From contig MHZT01000034.1 in the NCBI GenBank assembly GCA_001828855.1, positions 354,064-418,063 of the forward strand: a stretch of DNA of 64,000 nucleotides. The letters are read 5' to 3'. Below, piece by piece: positions 35,980 to 50,709 of the stretch (the stretch's first letter is position 1; every line of letters starts with the position of its first letter). The translations under genes and the position numbers were made by a program. The DNA is from Rhodobacterales bacterium RIFCSPHIGHO2_02_FULL_62_130 (lineage in GTDB: Bacteria > Pseudomonadota > Alphaproteobacteria > Rhodobacterales > Rhodobacteraceae). The notes under the pieces are model-generated. The model saw nothing but the letters and a program-made list of their open reading frames with translations, had not been told where the DNA came from and searched no databases.

Positions 35980-36183
35980 CTAGGCCGGAACGACCTGCGC
36001 GGGAAACCCGATGGTGTTCAGCGCGGACAGCAGGGCTTCGGGGGCGGCGGTGCCGGATACGGTGACTTTGCGGTTGGGCAGATCAATGGTGATCTCGCCC
36101 GCGCCGGGCAGGGCCGACAGCGCGGTCTCGACGGACGCTTTGCAATGGCCGCAGGACATGTCGGGAACGGAAAGCAGGGTCAT
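35980..36183 (-). CDS. copZ: copper chaperone, heavy-metal-associated domain protein
   Basis: A single HMA domain of 67 residues with the copper-binding motif MSCGHC in [20 protein letters not shown]. The fold pattern (beta-alpha-beta-beta-alpha-beta) is complete through TIGFPAQVV. CopZ-type chaperones hand Cu(I) to the export ATPase, and copA lies divergently 126 bp away, which supports the function. The start at 36183 has GGAG (on the minus strand, within AAAAGGAGACCCGCC) upstream. A 22-bp palindrome in the shared intergenic region may control both genes. Confidence 0.9.
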   Translation of the reverse strand: MTLLSVPDMSCGHCKASVETALSALPGAGEITIDLPNRKVTVSGTAAPEALLSALNTIGFPAQVVPA

Positions 36184-36212
36184 GGCGGGTCTCCTTTTGG
36201 GGTCATTGAAGG

Positions 36213-36234
36213 CTTGCACCTGATCAGGGTCAAG
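36213..36234. promoter_or_regulatory. palindrome between copZ and copA (candidate metal-regulator operator)
   Basis: The sequence has the form CTTG-N2-CCTGATCAGG-N2-CAAG, a 22-bp dyad centred in the divergent copZ-copA region, overlapping TTGCAC on one strand and TTGACC on the other (possible -35 elements). MerR-type copper regulators bind dyads between -35 and -10 of such promoters, but the half-site does not match the usual CueR consensus, so the regulator is unassigned. Confidence 0.45.
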
Positions 36235-36309
36235 GGCAATGCTGATCTGCCTGCTATGCCGGGTCTGGTCTTTTGGACGCAGCCCGTGCCGGATGGAAAA
36301 GGATACCCC

Positions 36310-38703
36310 ATGTCCCATGTCAGATTCTCGCTTGAAGGAATGACCTGTGCATCCTGCGTGGCGCGGGTGGAGCGGGTTTTGACCGCGCTGCCGGGGGTGA
36401 CGGCGGCTTCGGCCAATCTGGGGATGGAGCGGGCCGAGGTGGATTACACCGCCCCTGCCACGCCCGAGGCGATGGCGGCGGCGCTGGCGGGGGCGGGCTA
36501 TGGCGCGCGGATGACGCATGTGACGCTGGCGGTCGAAGGCATGACCTGTGCCGCCTGCACCGGTCGGGTCGAGCGGGTGCTGAAGGCGCAGCCGGGGGTG
36601 GCGGGGGCGGTGGCCAATCTGGCAACGCGCCGCGCCGAGGTGACGTTGTGGGAGCCGGTTTCGGCGGAAACTTTGGCGGCGGTGGTGACCAAGGCGGGCT
36701 ATCAGGCCGAGCCTTTGGAGCAATCCGCACCGCATGACGCCGAGGCAGAGCAACGCGCGCTGTGGCGGCAGACGGCGATTGCTGCGGTGCTGACGGCCCC
36801 TGTGTTTGTTGCGGAAATGGGCGGGCATCTGGTGCCTGCCTTCCATCACTGGCTGATGGCGGCGGTGGGGATGCAACAGCTTTGGCTGGCGCAATTCGCC
36901 TTGACCACGCTGGTGCTGCTTTGGCCGGGGCGGCGGTTCTTCACCAAGGGGATTCCGTCGCTGCTGAAGGGCGCGCCCGATATGAACTCGCTGGTGGCGG
37001 TGGGGGCGGGGGCGGCGTGGGTCTATTCCAGTCTGGTGACCTTTGCGCCCGATCTGATTCCTGCGGCGTCGCGCGCGGTCTATTTCGAGGCCGCAGCGGT
37101 GATCGTGACGCTGATCCTGCTGGGCCGCAGTCTTGAGGCGCGGGCGCGCGGGCGGGCGGGGGCGGCGATTGCGCGGCTGGTGCAGCTTGCGCCCAAGGTC
37201 GCGCGGGTGGTTGGCGCGGAGGGCGCGGTGACGGAAATGCCGGTGGAGCGGCTGTTGCCCGGCATGGCGGTGCAAATCCGCCCCGGTGAGCGGATTCCGG
37301 CGGACGGGCTGGTGGTTTCGGGGGCCTCGGCGGTGGATTGCTCGATGCTGACCGGCGAGCCTTTGCCGGTATCGGTGGCGGCGGGGGATGCGCTGACGGG
37401 CGGGACGGTGAACGGCACGGGCGGGCTGGTGATGGAGGTGCGGCAGGTCGGTGCCGAAACCGTGCTGGCGCGGATCATAGCACTGGTGGAATCGGCGCAA
37501 GGGTCAAAGCTGCCGGTGCAGGCGCTGGTGGACAAGATCACGCTGTGGTTCGTGCCGGTGGTGATGGGTATCGCGGTGCTGACGGTGGCGGTCTGGCTGG
37601 CGGTCGGTCCGGGTCTGGCCGAGGCGCTGGTGGCGGGGGTGTCGGTGCTGATCATCGCCTGCCCCTGTGCGATGGGGCTGGCGACTCCGGTCTCGATTCT
37701 GGTCGGGACGGGGCGGGCGGCGGAAATGGGCATCCTGTTCCGCAAGGGCGAGGCCTTGCAGCGGTTGGAGGGCGTGCGCCGGGTGGCGTTTGACAAGACC
37801 GGCACGCTGACGCTGGGCAAGCCGGTGGTGCAATCGGTGACCCCGGAAGGCTTGGGTGTGCTGGAACTGGCGGCGGCGGTCGAGGCGGGGTCGGAACATC
37901 CTTTGGCGGCGGCCGTGCTGGCCGAGGCCGCGCGGCGCGGGGTCACGCTGCCGGTGGTCAGCGGATTTCAGGCTGTGCCGGGCCACGGCGCGCGGGCGCT
38001 GCTGGGGGAGGAGATCATCGAGGTGGGGGCCGCGCGGATGTTCGCCAACCTGCCGCCCGCGCTGGCCGATATGGCGGCGGCGGCGCAAGGCAAAGGGCAG
38101 GGTGTGCTGTTCGTGGCGCGGGGCGGGTCGGTGCTGGGCATGATCACCGTGGCCGATCCGGTCAAGCCGACATCGGCTGCGGCGATTGCGGGGCTGGCAG
38201 GGCAGGGCATCGGCGCGGTGATGATCACCGGCGATGCCGAGGCCACGGCGCGGGCGGTGGCGGGGCCGCTGGGGATCACCGATCTGCGCGCGGGTGTGCT
38301 GCCCGAGGGCAAGGCGGGGGTGATCACGGAACTGGGCGCAGGCACGGTGTTTGTGGGCGATGGCATCAATGATGCGCCTGCTCTGGCCGCTGCCGATGTG
38401 GGCATCGCGATGGGGACCGGCACCGATGTGGCGATCGAGGCGGGGGATGTGGTGCTGATGACCGGCGATCCGATGGGCGTGGTGAATGCGGTCGCACTCA
38501 GCCGCGCGGTGATGCGGAATATCCGGCAGAATCTGGTCTGGGCTTTTGGCTATAACGCCGCCCTGATCCCCGTGGCGGCAGGGGGGCTGGTGCCGTTTGG
38601 CGGACCGCAGCTTTCGCCCATGCTGGCGGCGGGGGCGATGGCGCTGTCTTCGGTGTTCGTCTTGACCAATGCGCTGCGCTTGCGGCGGTTCCGCAGGCGT
38701 TAG
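36310..38703 (+). CDS. copA: Cu(I)-exporting P1B-type ATPase CopA
   Basis: Pumps Cu(I) out of the cytosol. The 797-residue protein has two N-terminal HMA domains (GMTCASC at about 10-16 and GMTCAAC at about 78-84), eight membrane helices, the transport motif CPC in [13 protein letters not shown], phosphorylated Asp495 in DKTGTLT, the actuator motif LTGEPLPV, and [27 protein letters not shown]. The HP nucleotide-domain motif is [13 protein letters not shown] 36310 begins the first HMA; reading further upstream crosses the copZ promoter region. It converges on the NsrR-like gene with overlapping stop codons. The coding strand is unusually rich in GCG/GTG, leaving long antisense frames that are not genes. 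Confidence 0.95.
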   Translation: MSHVRFSLEGMTCASCVARVERVLTALPGVTAASANLGMERAEVDYTAPATPEAMAAALAGAGYGARMTHVTLAVEGMTCAACTGRVERVLKAQPGVAGAVANLATRRAEVTLWEPVSAETLAAVVTKAGYQAEPLEQSAPHDAEAEQRALWRQTAIAAVLTAPVFVAEMGGHLVPAFHHWLMAAVGMQQLWLAQFALTTLVLLWPGRRFFTKGIPSLLKGAPDMNSLVAVGAGAAWVYSSLVTFAPDLIPAASRAVYFEAAAVIVTLILLGRSLEARARGRAGAAIARLVQLAPKVARVVGAEGAVTEMPVERLLPGMAVQIRPGERIPADGLVVSGASAVDCSMLTGEPLPVSVAAGDALTGGTVNGTGGLVMEVRQVGAETVLARIIALVESAQGSKLPVQALVDKITLWFVPVVMGIAVLTVAVWLAVGPGLAEALVAGVSVLIIACPCAMGLATPVSILVGTGRAAEMGILFRKGEALQRLEGVRRVAFDKTGTLTLGKPVVQSVTPEGLGVLELAAAVEAGSEHPLAAAVLAEAARRGVTLPVVSGFQAVPGHGARALLGEEIIEVGAARMFANLPPALADMAAAAQGKGQGVLFVARGGSVLGMITVADPVKPTSAAAIAGLAGQGIGAVMITGDAEATARAVAGPLGITDLRAGVLPEGKAGVITELGAGTVFVGDGINDAPALAAADVGIAMGTGTDVAIEAGDVVLMTGDPMGVVNAVALSRAVMRNIRQNLVWAFGYNAALIPVAAGGLVPFGGPQLSPMLAAGAMALSSVFVLTNALRLRRFRRR

Positions 38704-39131
38704 GCGACCTTCAGCAGGCCCGACAGCGCGGTATTGCCATCCACCAAGGCCGCAAGGCTGACGCCATCCAGCTTGGTGTAGAACTCTTCCAGCGCATCCG
38801 AGAGGATACATTTCAACCGGCAAGCCCCCACCAAGGGGCAATTGCCGCCCTCTTCCGAGCAGGCGGTAAAAGGCAGCACACCTTCAAAGGTACGGAACAC
38901 CTCGCCCACCTTGATCTCGGTGGGCGCACGACCCAAGGTCAGCCCGCCCGAACGCCCCCGCTGGGTTTTCAGATAGCCCGCGCGGGCGAGCAGGTGGATC
39001 ACCTGCGCCAGATGGTTTTCCGAGGCCCCGCAGGCCTCGGCCACCTCGTGCTTTCGCACGATCTTTCCGGGATTCACCGCGCAGAACATCAGCGTCCGCA
39101 TGGCCAGATTGGTTCGCGTGGTCAATCGCAT
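38700..39131 (-). CDS. Rrf2-family transcriptional regulator, NsrR-like
   Basis: A 143-residue winged-helix regulator. The N-terminal DNA-binding part resembles NsrR closely ([54 protein letters not shown]). Three cysteines that would hold an iron-sulfur cluster are in [17 protein letters not shown] (C-x6-C-x5-C; E. coli NsrR has C-x4-C-x5-C in an otherwise alignable segment ending ACRLK). NsrR senses nitric oxide through this cluster. A site resembling an FNR box lies 59 bases upstream of the start. No NO-detoxifying gene (hmp, nor) is adjacent. The NosP-like gene lies 14 kb away. Confidence 0.82.
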   Translation of the reverse strand: MRLTTRTNLAMRTLMFCAVNPGKIVRKHEVAEACGASENHLAQVIHLLARAGYLKTQRGRSGGLTLGRAPTEIKVGEVFRTFEGVLPFTACSEEGGNCPLVGACRLKCILSDALEEFYTKLDGVSLAALVDGNTALSGLLKVA

Positions 39132-39189
39132 GGCTTCACCGCCTTTGAATACATTGATTGTCTATTATCGGTGCAAACTCCGGCCCGCC

Positions 39190-39203
39190 TTGATTCAGAT
39201 CAG
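39190..39203. promoter_or_regulatory. FNR/FnrL-type box upstream of the NsrR-like gene
   Basis: TTGATTCAGATCAG matches the TTGAT-N4-ATCAA consensus of FNR-family regulators at nine of ten defined positions. It is 59 bases upstream of the NsrR-like start and 277 bases upstream of glgP, so the former is the likely target. Immediately next to it, ATGCATTT (39206) resembles an NsrR half-site, but no second half is present. Confidence 0.6.
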
Positions 39204-39276
39204 ATATGCATTTGTTTGCAACCTTGCTGCCGCCTGCGGGGCGATAGGGAGGGCGTCGGCAGATTTGATCGGGTAG

Positions 39277-39405
39277 TCAAAGCGCTTTGAGGAAAAATGC
39301 CCTTTGAACGGCACAGTAGAAAATGCGTGATTTTCACGATTGTTTGCGGTAACAGGAAAGCGGTTTGAATGAATTATCGGCACGGCTTGCCCCAAAGCGC
39401 TGCAA
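39277..39405. promoter_or_regulatory. LacI-family-type operators upstream of the glycogen operon
   Basis: TCAAAGCGCTTTGA (39277-39290) is a perfect 14-bp palindrome with the central CG typical of LacI/GalR-family operators. A second, partial copy, CCAAAGCGCTGCA (39392), lies 115 bases downstream and just before the candidate -35 element of glgP. Two such sites flanking a promoter region would suit repression by looping. No LacI-family gene is in the window. Confidence 0.55.
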
Positions 39406-39412
39406 GGCTTCC

Positions 39413-39440
39413 TTGACGCGGGTGGTGGTCGGTCTAGGCT
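39413..39440 (+). promoter_or_regulatory. candidate sigma-70 promoter of the glg operon
   Basis: TTGACG at 39413 and TAGGCT at 39435 are separated by 16 bases, placing the start of transcription near 39447, about 33 bases before the glgP GTG. The rest of the 348-bp nsrR-glgP gap contains the operator-like sites listed separately and no gene. Confidence 0.45.
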
Positions 39441-39479
39441 GGGGCAGACCCCGAAAAAACAAAGAGTGCGGACGAGACA

Positions 39480-41870
39480 GTGAACGATCTAAGCCTTACG
39501 CCGACCAAATTGCGCGCCGATGTGCTGCGTCATCTGACCTTTACGCTGGGCAAGGATGCGCCCAATGCCAGCCGCTATGACTGGCGGATGGCACTGTCCT
39601 ATGCGATTCGGGATCGGGTGGTGGAGCCGTGGTTCGCCTCGACGCGCCGCACCTGGGCCGAGGATCGCAAGCGGGTCTATTACCTGTCGATGGAATTCCT
39701 GATCGGGCGTCTCCTAGAAGATGCCACCGTCAACCTTGGCCTGCGCGATGTGGCTGAAACGGTGATGGCCGAATTCGGGCAGAACTTGTCGGCTTTGGTC
39801 GAGGGCGAGCCGGATGCGGCGCTGGGGAATGGCGGGCTGGGGCGTCTGGCGGCCTGTTTCATGGAAAGCATGGCGACGGTGGGCTGTCCCGCCTATGGCT
39901 ATGGCATCCGCTATGAACACGGGCTGTTCCGGCAAGGATTCCAAGGCGGGCAACAGGTGGAAATGCCGGAGGACTGGCTGAGCCTGACCAACCCGTGGGA
40001 GTTTGATCGCCCCGAAAGCGCCTATACCATCCCGTTCAAGGGACAGGTCGAAATGCAGGGCGGGCGCGAGGTCTGGGTTCCGGGCGAAACCGTGCTTGCC
40101 TCGGCGCATGACACGCCGGTGATCGGCTGGCAGGGCAAATGGGCCAACACGCTGCGGCTTTGGGCGGCGAAACCGACGACGCTGTTCGATCTGGAACGCT
40201 TTAATCGGGGCGACTATGCGGCGGCGGCAGAGCCGGAGGCTTTGGCGCGCACGCTGTCGCGCGTGCTTTACCCTGATGACACCACCTATCAGGGCAAGGA
40301 ATTGCGGCTGAAGCAGGAATTCTTCCTGACCTCTGCCGCGTTGCAAGACATCCTGCGCCGCTTCAAGGCCACGCATACCAACCTGCGCGATCTGCCGAAG
40401 TTTGTGGCGATCCAGATGAACGACACCCACCCCGCGATTGCGGGGCCAGAGCTGATCCGCCTTCTGACCGATGAAAACGGCCTGACGTTCGAAGATGCGT
40501 TGGAAACCGCGCAGGCCTGCCTTGGCTATACCAACCACACCCTGCTGCCCGAGGCGCTGGAGCGTTGGGCGACGTTTACCTTCGGCACCGTGCTGCCGCG
40601 CCATATGCAGATCGTCGAGCGGATCGATTCATGGCACCGCCGCACCTTCTCGCCGCCGCATTACATCGGGATCGTCAAGCACCATGAGGTGCGGATGGGC
40701 GAATTGGCTTTTGTCATGGCGCATAAGGTGAACGGGGTTTCAGCGCTGCATTCCGATCTGGTCAAGAAGAACCTCTTTCCCGAGTTGAACGCCCTGCATC
40801 CGAACCGGATCATCAACCAGACCAACGGCGTCACGCCGCGGCGCTGGCTGAAAATGTCGAACCGCCCGCTGTCGCGGCTGATTACCGATACCATCGGCGA
40901 GGGCTGGGAGTCCGATCTTGACCGATTGAAAGGGCTTGAGAAGCACACCGGGGACAAGGGCTTTCTGGCGCAGTTCGATGCGGCCAAACGCGCGAACAAG
41001 GTGGCGCTGGCGGGCTGGATCGCGCAGGAATGTGGGCAGGTCGTTAATCCTGACGCGCTGTTTGATGTGCAGGTCAAGCGTATCCACGAATACAAGCGCC
41101 AGCTTCTGAACATCCTGCAAACGGTGGCGCATTGGCACCGGATCAAGCAGAATCCCAAGGCCAATTGGGTGCCGCGCGTCAAGATTTTCGGTGGCAAATC
41201 CGCGCCGGGCTATGTGGTGGCCAAGGAAATCATCCACCTTATCAATGATGTGGCGTCGGTTGTTAATGCGGACCCTGAAACCCGCGATCTGCTGAAAATC
41301 ATCTACCCGCCGAATTACAATGTCAGCATGGCGGAACGGCTGATCCCTGCGTCTGATCTGTCCGAGCAAATCTCGACCGCTGGCAAAGAGGCGTCTGGCA
41401 CCGGCAACATGAAGTTCATGATGAACGGCGCGCCGACCATCGGCACGCTGGACGGGGCCAATGTGGAAATTCTGCAAGAGGTGGGGGCCGACAACTTCTT
41501 CCTGTTCGGTCTGACCGCGGATCAGGTGATGAAACGCCGCGAAGATCCCGACCAGTCGCGCAAGGCGATCGAGGCCAGCGCAAGCCTGCAAATCGTGCTG
41601 CAACTGATCGCGGAAGGCCGGTTCAGCCCCGATCAGAAGGACCGCTATCACGGGCTGGTGCATCGGGTCTGGCACCACGATTACTTCTTGGTGGCGGCAG
41701 ACTTTGACGCCTATGATGCGGCGCAGGCGCAGGTTGATCTGGCCTATGCCGACCGTCCGCGCTGGCTGAAAATGGCGGCGCTGAACACGGCCCGTTCCGG
41801 TTTCTTCAGCTCGGATCGCACGATCCGCAGCTACATGCAGGACATCTGGTCTATCCCTTCGGCATTGTGA
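39480..41870 (+). CDS. glgP: glycogen/maltodextrin phosphorylase
   Basis: Releases glucose-1-phosphate from glycogen using phosphate and PLP. The 796-residue protein has the PLP-binding lysine (about residue 645) in the family signature [20 protein letters not shown], the N-terminal [13 protein letters not shown], and the catalytic [13 protein letters not shown]. It starts with GTG at 39480, preceded by GGACGAG; the frame upstream has no better start. It leads an operon of six glycogen genes. glgB begins seven bases after its stop. Confidence 0.95.
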   Translation: MNDLSLTPTKLRADVLRHLTFTLGKDAPNASRYDWRMALSYAIRDRVVEPWFASTRRTWAEDRKRVYYLSMEFLIGRLLEDATVNLGLRDVAETVMAEFGQNLSALVEGEPDAALGNGGLGRLAACFMESMATVGCPAYGYGIRYEHGLFRQGFQGGQQVEMPEDWLSLTNPWEFDRPESAYTIPFKGQVEMQGGREVWVPGETVLASAHDTPVIGWQGKWANTLRLWAAKPTTLFDLERFNRGDYAAAAEPEALARTLSRVLYPDDTTYQGKELRLKQEFFLTSAALQDILRRFKATHTNLRDLPKFVAIQMNDTHPAIAGPELIRLLTDENGLTFEDALETAQACLGYTNHTLLPEALERWATFTFGTVLPRHMQIVERIDSWHRRTFSPPHYIGIVKHHEVRMGELAFVMAHKVNGVSALHSDLVKKNLFPELNALHPNRIINQTNGVTPRRWLKMSNRPLSRLITDTIGEGWESDLDRLKGLEKHTGDKGFLAQFDAAKRANKVALAGWIAQECGQVVNPDALFDVQVKRIHEYKRQLLNILQTVAHWHRIKQNPKANWVPRVKIFGGKSAPGYVVAKEIIHLINDVASVVNADPETRDLLKIIYPPNYNVSMAERLIPASDLSEQISTAGKEASGTGNMKFMMNGAPTIGTLDGANVEILQEVGADNFFLFGLTADQVMKRREDPDQSRKAIEASASLQIVLQLIAEGRFSPDQKDRYHGLVHRVWHHDYFLVAADFDAYDAAQAQVDLAYADRPRWLKMAALNTARSGFFSSDRTIRSYMQDIWSIPSAL

Positions 41871-41877
41871 GGACGGC

Positions 41878-44058
41878 ATGACAGACACTCTCATCGACCC
41901 GAATGAAGCTGCGGCGATTGCCGAAGGGCGGCATGGCGACCCGTTTTCCGTGCTGGGCCTGCACAAGCGCGGCGGCAAATGGGTGGTGCTGGGGTTTGAC
42001 CCCGGTGCCGAGGCGATGTGGGTGTTGACCGGCAAGGCGGGCAAGCCGGTGGCGGCTGCGCCGGTTCTGGGCGCGCATGGGCTTTTCAAGGCAGAACTGC
42101 CGCGCAAGGCCGCCTACCGTCTGCGCTGGCAGGGCCATGGCACCACGTGGGAGGGGGAGGACCCGTTCCGTTTCGGCCCCGTGCTGGGCGAGATGGACGA
42201 ATATCTGCTGGGCGAGGGCAATCACAAGCGGCTTTGGCAGGTGCTGGGCGCGCATGTCATCACGCATGAAGGCGTGGACGGCACGCATTTCGCGGTCTGG
42301 GCCCCCAATGCCGAGCGGGTTTCGGTGGTGGGGAATTTCAACCACTGGGACGGGCGGCGGCATCCGATGCGGCGGCGCGGTGGCACCGGCGTTTGGGAAA
42401 CCTTCCTGCCCGCGATTGGTGAGGGCGAGGCGTATAAATACGAAATTCGCGGGCCGAACGGTGTCTTGCTGCCGCTGAAGGCCGATCCGGTAGGGTTCGG
42501 GTCCGAACACGCGCCGAAAAATGCCTCTGTTGTGCGGCGGATCGACAATGCCGATTGGCACGATGCCGACTGGATGGCCAAACGCGGCGCGCATCAGAAT
42601 ATCGAGGCGCCGATTTCGGTCTACGAGGTGCATCTTGGCTCATGGCGGCGCGCGCCGGGGGACCGGATGCTGTCCTACACCGAACTGGCCGACCAACTGG
42701 TCGATTACGCCGCTGACATGGGCTTTACCCATATCGAGTTGCTGCCCGTTTCCGAATATCCCTTTGACGGGTCTTGGGGTTATCAGCCGGTTGGGCTGTT
42801 CGCCCCCACCATCCGCCACGGCACGCCCAATGAATTCCGCGCATTTATGGATGCGGCGCACCGGCGCGGGATCGGTGTGCTGCTCGACTGGGTTCCGGGG
42901 CATTTCCCGACCGATGCCCACGGGCTTGGCCGCTTTGACGGCACCGCCCTTTACGAACACCAAGACCCGCGCGAGGGCTTCCATCAGGATTGGAACACCC
43001 TGATCTATAACTATGGCCGCGCCGAGGTGAAGAACTACCTTGTCTCCAACGCCTTGTATTGGCTGGAGGAATACCACCTTGACGGGCTGCGGGTGGATGC
43101 GGTGGCCTCGATGCTGTATCGCGATTACAGCCGCGAGGCGGGCCAGTGGGTGCCGAACAAGGACGGCGGACGCGAGAATTACGAGGCCATCGCGGTTCTG
43201 CAAGACATGAATATCACCGCCTATGGCGAGGTGTCGGGTGTGATGACGGTGGCCGAGGAAAGCACGGCCTTTCCGGGCGTCTCGCGCCCTGTGAACAACG
43301 GCGGGCTTGGGTTCGGCTTCAAGTGGAACATGGGCTGGATGAACGACACCCTGTCCTACATGCAGAAGGACCCGATCTACCGCAAATACCACCACCACCA
43401 GATGACCTTCGGTCTGCATTACGCGTGGTCGGAAAACTACATCCTGCCGATCAGCCACGACGAGGTGGTGCATGGCAAGGGCAGCATGATCGAAAAGATG
43501 CCGGGGGGCGGGGACGAGAAATTCGCCAATCTGCGCGCCTATTACGGCTTCATGTGGGCGCATCCGGGCAAGAAACTGCTGTTCATGGGCTGCGAGTTCG
43601 GGCAGGGCCGCGAATGGAACCACAACCAGAGCCTTGACTGGCACCAGTTGGACATCCCCGCGCATCAGGGCGTGCAAAATCTGGTGCGCGATCTGAACCG
43701 CACTTACCGCGCCGAACCTGCGCTGCATGTCAATGACACCCGCCCCGACGGGTTCGAATGGATCGAAAGCAACGATGCCGAGGCGGGGGTTTACGCTTGG
43801 CTCCGCAAGGGGCGCGCGGGCGATCCGATGGTGGTTGCGGTGGTCAACATGACACCGGTCGAACGGACTTACCGGCTGGGCCTGCCTGCGGGCGGGCATT
43901 GGGCCGAGATACTGAACACCGATGCTGCGGTTTACGGAGGAGGTAACCGTGGCAATCTGGGCGGGGTGACGACGGAAGCGGTGGCGCATCACGGGCGCAC
44001 CTATTCTGCACTTGTCACAGTGCCGCCCTTGTCTGCAATCTGGCTGAAACAGGACTGA
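41878..44058 (+). CDS. glgB: 1,4-alpha-glucan branching enzyme
   Basis: Introduces alpha-1,6 branches into glycogen. The 726-residue protein (GH13 subfamily 9) contains an N-terminal module, a CBM48 domain (about 115-220: [23 protein letters not shown]) and the catalytic barrel. Catalytic residues are in [16 protein letters not shown] (nucleophile Asp), [21 protein letters not shown] (acid Glu) and [16 protein letters not shown] (transition-state Asp). Length and order of domains match E. coli GlgB (728). The next gene starts 36 bases after the stop with a strong AGGGAGGA ribosome site. Confidence 0.96.
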   Translation: MTDTLIDPNEAAAIAEGRHGDPFSVLGLHKRGGKWVVLGFDPGAEAMWVLTGKAGKPVAAAPVLGAHGLFKAELPRKAAYRLRWQGHGTTWEGEDPFRFGPVLGEMDEYLLGEGNHKRLWQVLGAHVITHEGVDGTHFAVWAPNAERVSVVGNFNHWDGRRHPMRRRGGTGVWETFLPAIGEGEAYKYEIRGPNGVLLPLKADPVGFGSEHAPKNASVVRRIDNADWHDADWMAKRGAHQNIEAPISVYEVHLGSWRRAPGDRMLSYTELADQLVDYAADMGFTHIELLPVSEYPFDGSWGYQPVGLFAPTIRHGTPNEFRAFMDAAHRRGIGVLLDWVPGHFPTDAHGLGRFDGTALYEHQDPREGFHQDWNTLIYNYGRAEVKNYLVSNALYWLEEYHLDGLRVDAVASMLYRDYSREAGQWVPNKDGGRENYEAIAVLQDMNITAYGEVSGVMTVAEESTAFPGVSRPVNNGGLGFGFKWNMGWMNDTLSYMQKDPIYRKYHHHQMTFGLHYAWSENYILPISHDEVVHGKGSMIEKMPGGGDEKFANLRAYYGFMWAHPGKKLLFMGCEFGQGREWNHNQSLDWHQLDIPAHQGVQNLVRDLNRTYRAEPALHVNDTRPDGFEWIESNDAEAGVYAWLRKGRAGDPMVVAVVNMTPVERTYRLGLPAGGHWAEILNTDAAVYGGGNRGNLGGVTTEAVAHHGRTYSALVTVPPLSAIWLKQD

Positions 44059-44094
44059 AATAGCGCGGCGCGGCCGCCACCGAGGGAGGACAGG

Positions 44095-45366
44095 ATGAAT
44101 CCAAGACCGAATGCAAGGCTATCCTCGCAGGCCATGGCCTTTGTGCTGGCCGGAGGGCGCGGCAGCCGACTGAAGGAACTGACCGACCGGCGGGCGAAAC
44201 CGGCGGTCTATTTTGGCGGCAAGACGCGGATCATCGACTTTGCACTGTCGAACGCGCTCAATTCCGGCATCCGCAAGATGGCGATTGCGACGCAATACAA
44301 AGCGCACAGCCTGATCCGCCACATGCAGCGCGGCTGGGGGTTCTTCCGCGCGGAACGGAATGAATATCTGGATATCCTGCCTGCTTCGCAGCGCGTGGAT
44401 GAGAACAAATGGTATCTCGGCACGGCGGATGCTGTGGCGCAGAACATTGATATCGTTGACAGCTACGGCGTGAAATACATCGTCGTGCTGGCGGGCGACC
44501 ATATCTACAAGATGGATTACGAGGTGATGCTGAAGCAGCACGTCGATTCCGGTGCGGATGTGACCATCGGCTGCCTGACCGTGCCACGGATGGAGGCGAC
44601 TGCCTTTGGCGTGATGGATGTCGACAAGGACATGCGGATCACCTCCTTCCTTGAAAAGCCGAAAGACCCGCCCTCGATCCCCGGTGATCCCGATCATGCG
44701 CTGGCCTCGATGGGGATTTATATCTTCGACTGGGCCTTCCTGCGCGATCTTCTGATCCGCGACATGGCGGATGAAAACTCGAGCCACGATTTCGGCAATG
44801 ACCTGATCCCCGAGATCGTGAAACACGGCAAGGCGGTGGCGCATAAGTTTGCGGATTCATGTGTGAAATCGGGGTTGGAGACCGAACCCTATTGGCGCGA
44901 TGTGGGAACGATTGACGCCTTCTGGCAGGCCAATATCGACCTGACGGATTTCGTGCCGAAACTGGACCTTTACGACCAAAGCTGGCCGATCTGGACCTAT
45001 GCCGAGATCCTGCCGCCCGCAAAGTTCATCCATGACGAGGATGACCGCCGCGGGATGGCGGTATCCTCGCTGGTTTCGGGCGATTGCATTGTCTCGGGGT
45101 CGGAAGTGCGGAATTCCCTGCTGTTTACGGGGTGCCGGACGCATAGTTTCAGCAGCATGGAATATGTCGTGGCGCTGCCGCAGGTGATCGTGAACCGCAA
45201 GGCCGAGTTGAAGAATTGCGTCATCGACCGTGGGGTGATCATCCCCGAAGGGCTGGTGGTGGGGCAAGACCCTGAACTCGACGCCAAGTGGTTCCGGCGC
45301 ACGGACTCTGGTATCGTGCTGATCACGCAGGATATGCTTGACGCAAGGGCGCGCGCGCTGTCCTGA
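44095..45366 (+). CDS. glgC: glucose-1-phosphate adenylyltransferase
   Basis: Makes ADP-glucose, the committed and allosterically controlled step in glycogen synthesis. The 423-residue protein has the nucleotide-binding loop [28 protein letters not shown], a catalytic/Mg region [14 protein letters not shown], and the substrate loop FLEKPKDPP. The C-terminal left-handed beta-helix (about 300-420) contains ISGSEV-type turns. The N-terminal Arg/Lys residues implicated in fructose-bisphosphate or fructose-6-phosphate activation are in the usual place. It is followed by a dispersed repeat before glgA. Confidence 0.96.
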   Translation: MNPRPNARLSSQAMAFVLAGGRGSRLKELTDRRAKPAVYFGGKTRIIDFALSNALNSGIRKMAIATQYKAHSLIRHMQRGWGFFRAERNEYLDILPASQRVDENKWYLGTADAVAQNIDIVDSYGVKYIVVLAGDHIYKMDYEVMLKQHVDSGADVTIGCLTVPRMEATAFGVMDVDKDMRITSFLEKPKDPPSIPGDPDHALASMGIYIFDWAFLRDLLIRDMADENSSHDFGNDLIPEIVKHGKAVAHKFADSCVKSGLETEPYWRDVGTIDAFWQANIDLTDFVPKLDLYDQSWPIWTYAEILPPAKFIHDEDDRRGMAVSSLVSGDCIVSGSEVRNSLLFTGCRTHSFSSMEYVVALPQVIVNRKAELKNCVIDRGVIIPEGLVVGQDPELDAKWFRRTDSGIVLITQDMLDARARALS

Positions 45367-45389
45367 GGGGTTTGGTCTTTGTGGGAAGG

Positions 45390-45442
45390 CCGGGGGGCCG
45401 TCTGCCCCCCGGACCCCCCGAGGATATTTGAACGAAGAGGAT
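45390..45442 (+). repeat. dispersed palindromic repeat family A, copy 6 (one-arm)
   Basis: CCGGGGGG and CCCCCCGG form a hairpin, followed by ACCCCCCGAGGATATTTGAA and CGAAGAGGAT. The tail GAAGAGG is seven to fourteen bases before the glgA ATG, so this repeat may supply the glgA ribosome-binding site. It is almost the reverse complement of the copy at 18379. Confidence 0.72.
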
Positions 45443-45449
45443 TTCGGAA

Positions 45450-46876
45450 ATGCAGCTTCGGGGGCGGGTGTTGTCGGTGGCCTCGGAATGTGTGCCGCTG
45501 ATCAAGACGGGCGGGCTGGCGGATGTGGTGGGGGCTTTGCCTGCTGCATTGGCGGCGGTGGGTTGGGAGATGCGGGTCTTGATGCCTGCCTATCGCGCCC
45601 TGCGCGTGCGGCTGGCGGGCATGACCGAGGTTTGGTTCGAGGCCGATCTTTTTGGCGGCGAGGGGCGGGTGTTCGCGGGTGAAGTGGCGGGGATTTCCGT
45701 GCTGCTGCTGGATGCGCCGCATCTTTATGACCGCGAGGGTGGGCCTTATTCTGGCCCCGGTGGCGACTGGCCGGACAATGCACGGCGCTTTGCGGCGCTG
45801 TCATGGGTGGGCGCGCGGATGGCGCGCGAGGGGTTTGGGGGCTGGAAGCCGGACGTGTTGCACGCGCATGACTGGCAGGCGGGCTTTGCGCCGGCCTATC
45901 TGGCCTTTGGTGGCGCTGCGGGTGTGGCGTCGGTTCTGACCATCCATAACATCGCGTTTCAGGGTTGGGCGCCTGCGTCGGCCTTGATGGATTTGCGGCT
46001 GCCGTTCCAGCAGTTTCATCCCGATGTGCTGGAATATTACGGTGGCTTGTCGAGCCTGAAGGCGGGGCTGGTGACGGCGGACCGGATCACCACCGTGTCC
46101 CCCAGCTATGCCGCCGAATTGATGCGGCCCGAGTTTGGCATGGGGTTGCAGGGTGTGATCGCGGCGCGGGCGGGGGTGGTGTCGGGCATTTTGAACGGGG
46201 TTGATACTGGCGTCTGGTCGCCGGAGGCCGAGCCTGTGCCGTATTCCGTGACGGCTATGAAGGGCAAGGCAGCCAACCGTGCCGAGATTTGCGCCGAATT
46301 CGGGCTGGATGTGCCGGGGCCATTGGCGATTCTGGTTAGCCGCTTGACCGATCAGAAGGGCATTGACCTGCTGGCGGGGACTATCCCCGATTTCATTGCG
46401 GGCGGCGGCGGGTTGATCGTGCTGGGGTCGGGCGATCCGGCGCTGGAGGGGGCGGTTCTGGGGCTTCAGGCGCGGCATGGGGGCCGTGTGGCGGTGCGGA
46501 TCGGTTATGACGAGGCGCTGTCGCATCGCCTCTTCGCTGGCGGCGATGCGGTGCTTGTGCCCAGCCGGTTTGAACCGTGTGGTCTGACGCAGATGTATGG
46601 CCTGCGCTATGGCACGGTGCCGGTGGTGTCGGCGGTAGGCGGTCTGGCCGATACGGTGATCCATGCCAGCCCTGCGGCCTTGGCGGCCAAGGTGGCGACG
46701 GGGATCGTGTTTCATCCGGTGGACGGGGTGGCGTTGGGGCAGGCCTTGCGCGGGCTGTTGGCGCTTTATGCCGACCGCGCGACTTGGGCGCAGGTGCAGA
46801 AGAACGCGATGCGGCAGGCCGTGGGCTGGGAAGCCTCGGCTGCGGCCTATGCCGCGCTTTATGAGGGTATTGCGCG

Positions 46877-46880
<4 letters not shown>
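45450..46880 (+). CDS. glgA: glycogen synthase (ADP-glucose)
   Basis: Transfers glucose from ADP-glucose to the growing alpha-1,4 glucan. The 476-residue GT5 enzyme begins VLSVASECVPLIKTGGLADVVGALP, carrying the KTGGL substrate-binding motif, and has HAHDWQAGFAPAYLAF, TIHNIAFQGWAP and, in the C-terminal Rossmann domain, ILVSRLTDQKGIDLL and VPSRFEPCGLTQMYGLRYGT with the conserved Glu. ATG 45450 lies just after a repeat that ends GAAGAGGAT. glgX overlaps its stop by four bases. Confidence 0.96.
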
Positions 46881-50592
<3,712 letters not shown>

Positions 50593-50709
50593 ATCGCCAA
50601 TGTCGGTTTCTGCTGAAAACTGGCGGAAACTGACCTTCAACTGTCGGCTCTGACCGCGACCCACACGCTATTCGGCGCATCCTTGACACAGGTGTCGAGG
50701 GAGAAGACG

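Noticed and set aside
35980..38841. Long minus-strand frames (506 and 445 codons) opposite copA
   Set aside because: Pro/Arg/His-rich nonsense. Only the last 67 codons of the first are real, as copZ, with their own ATG and ribosome site.
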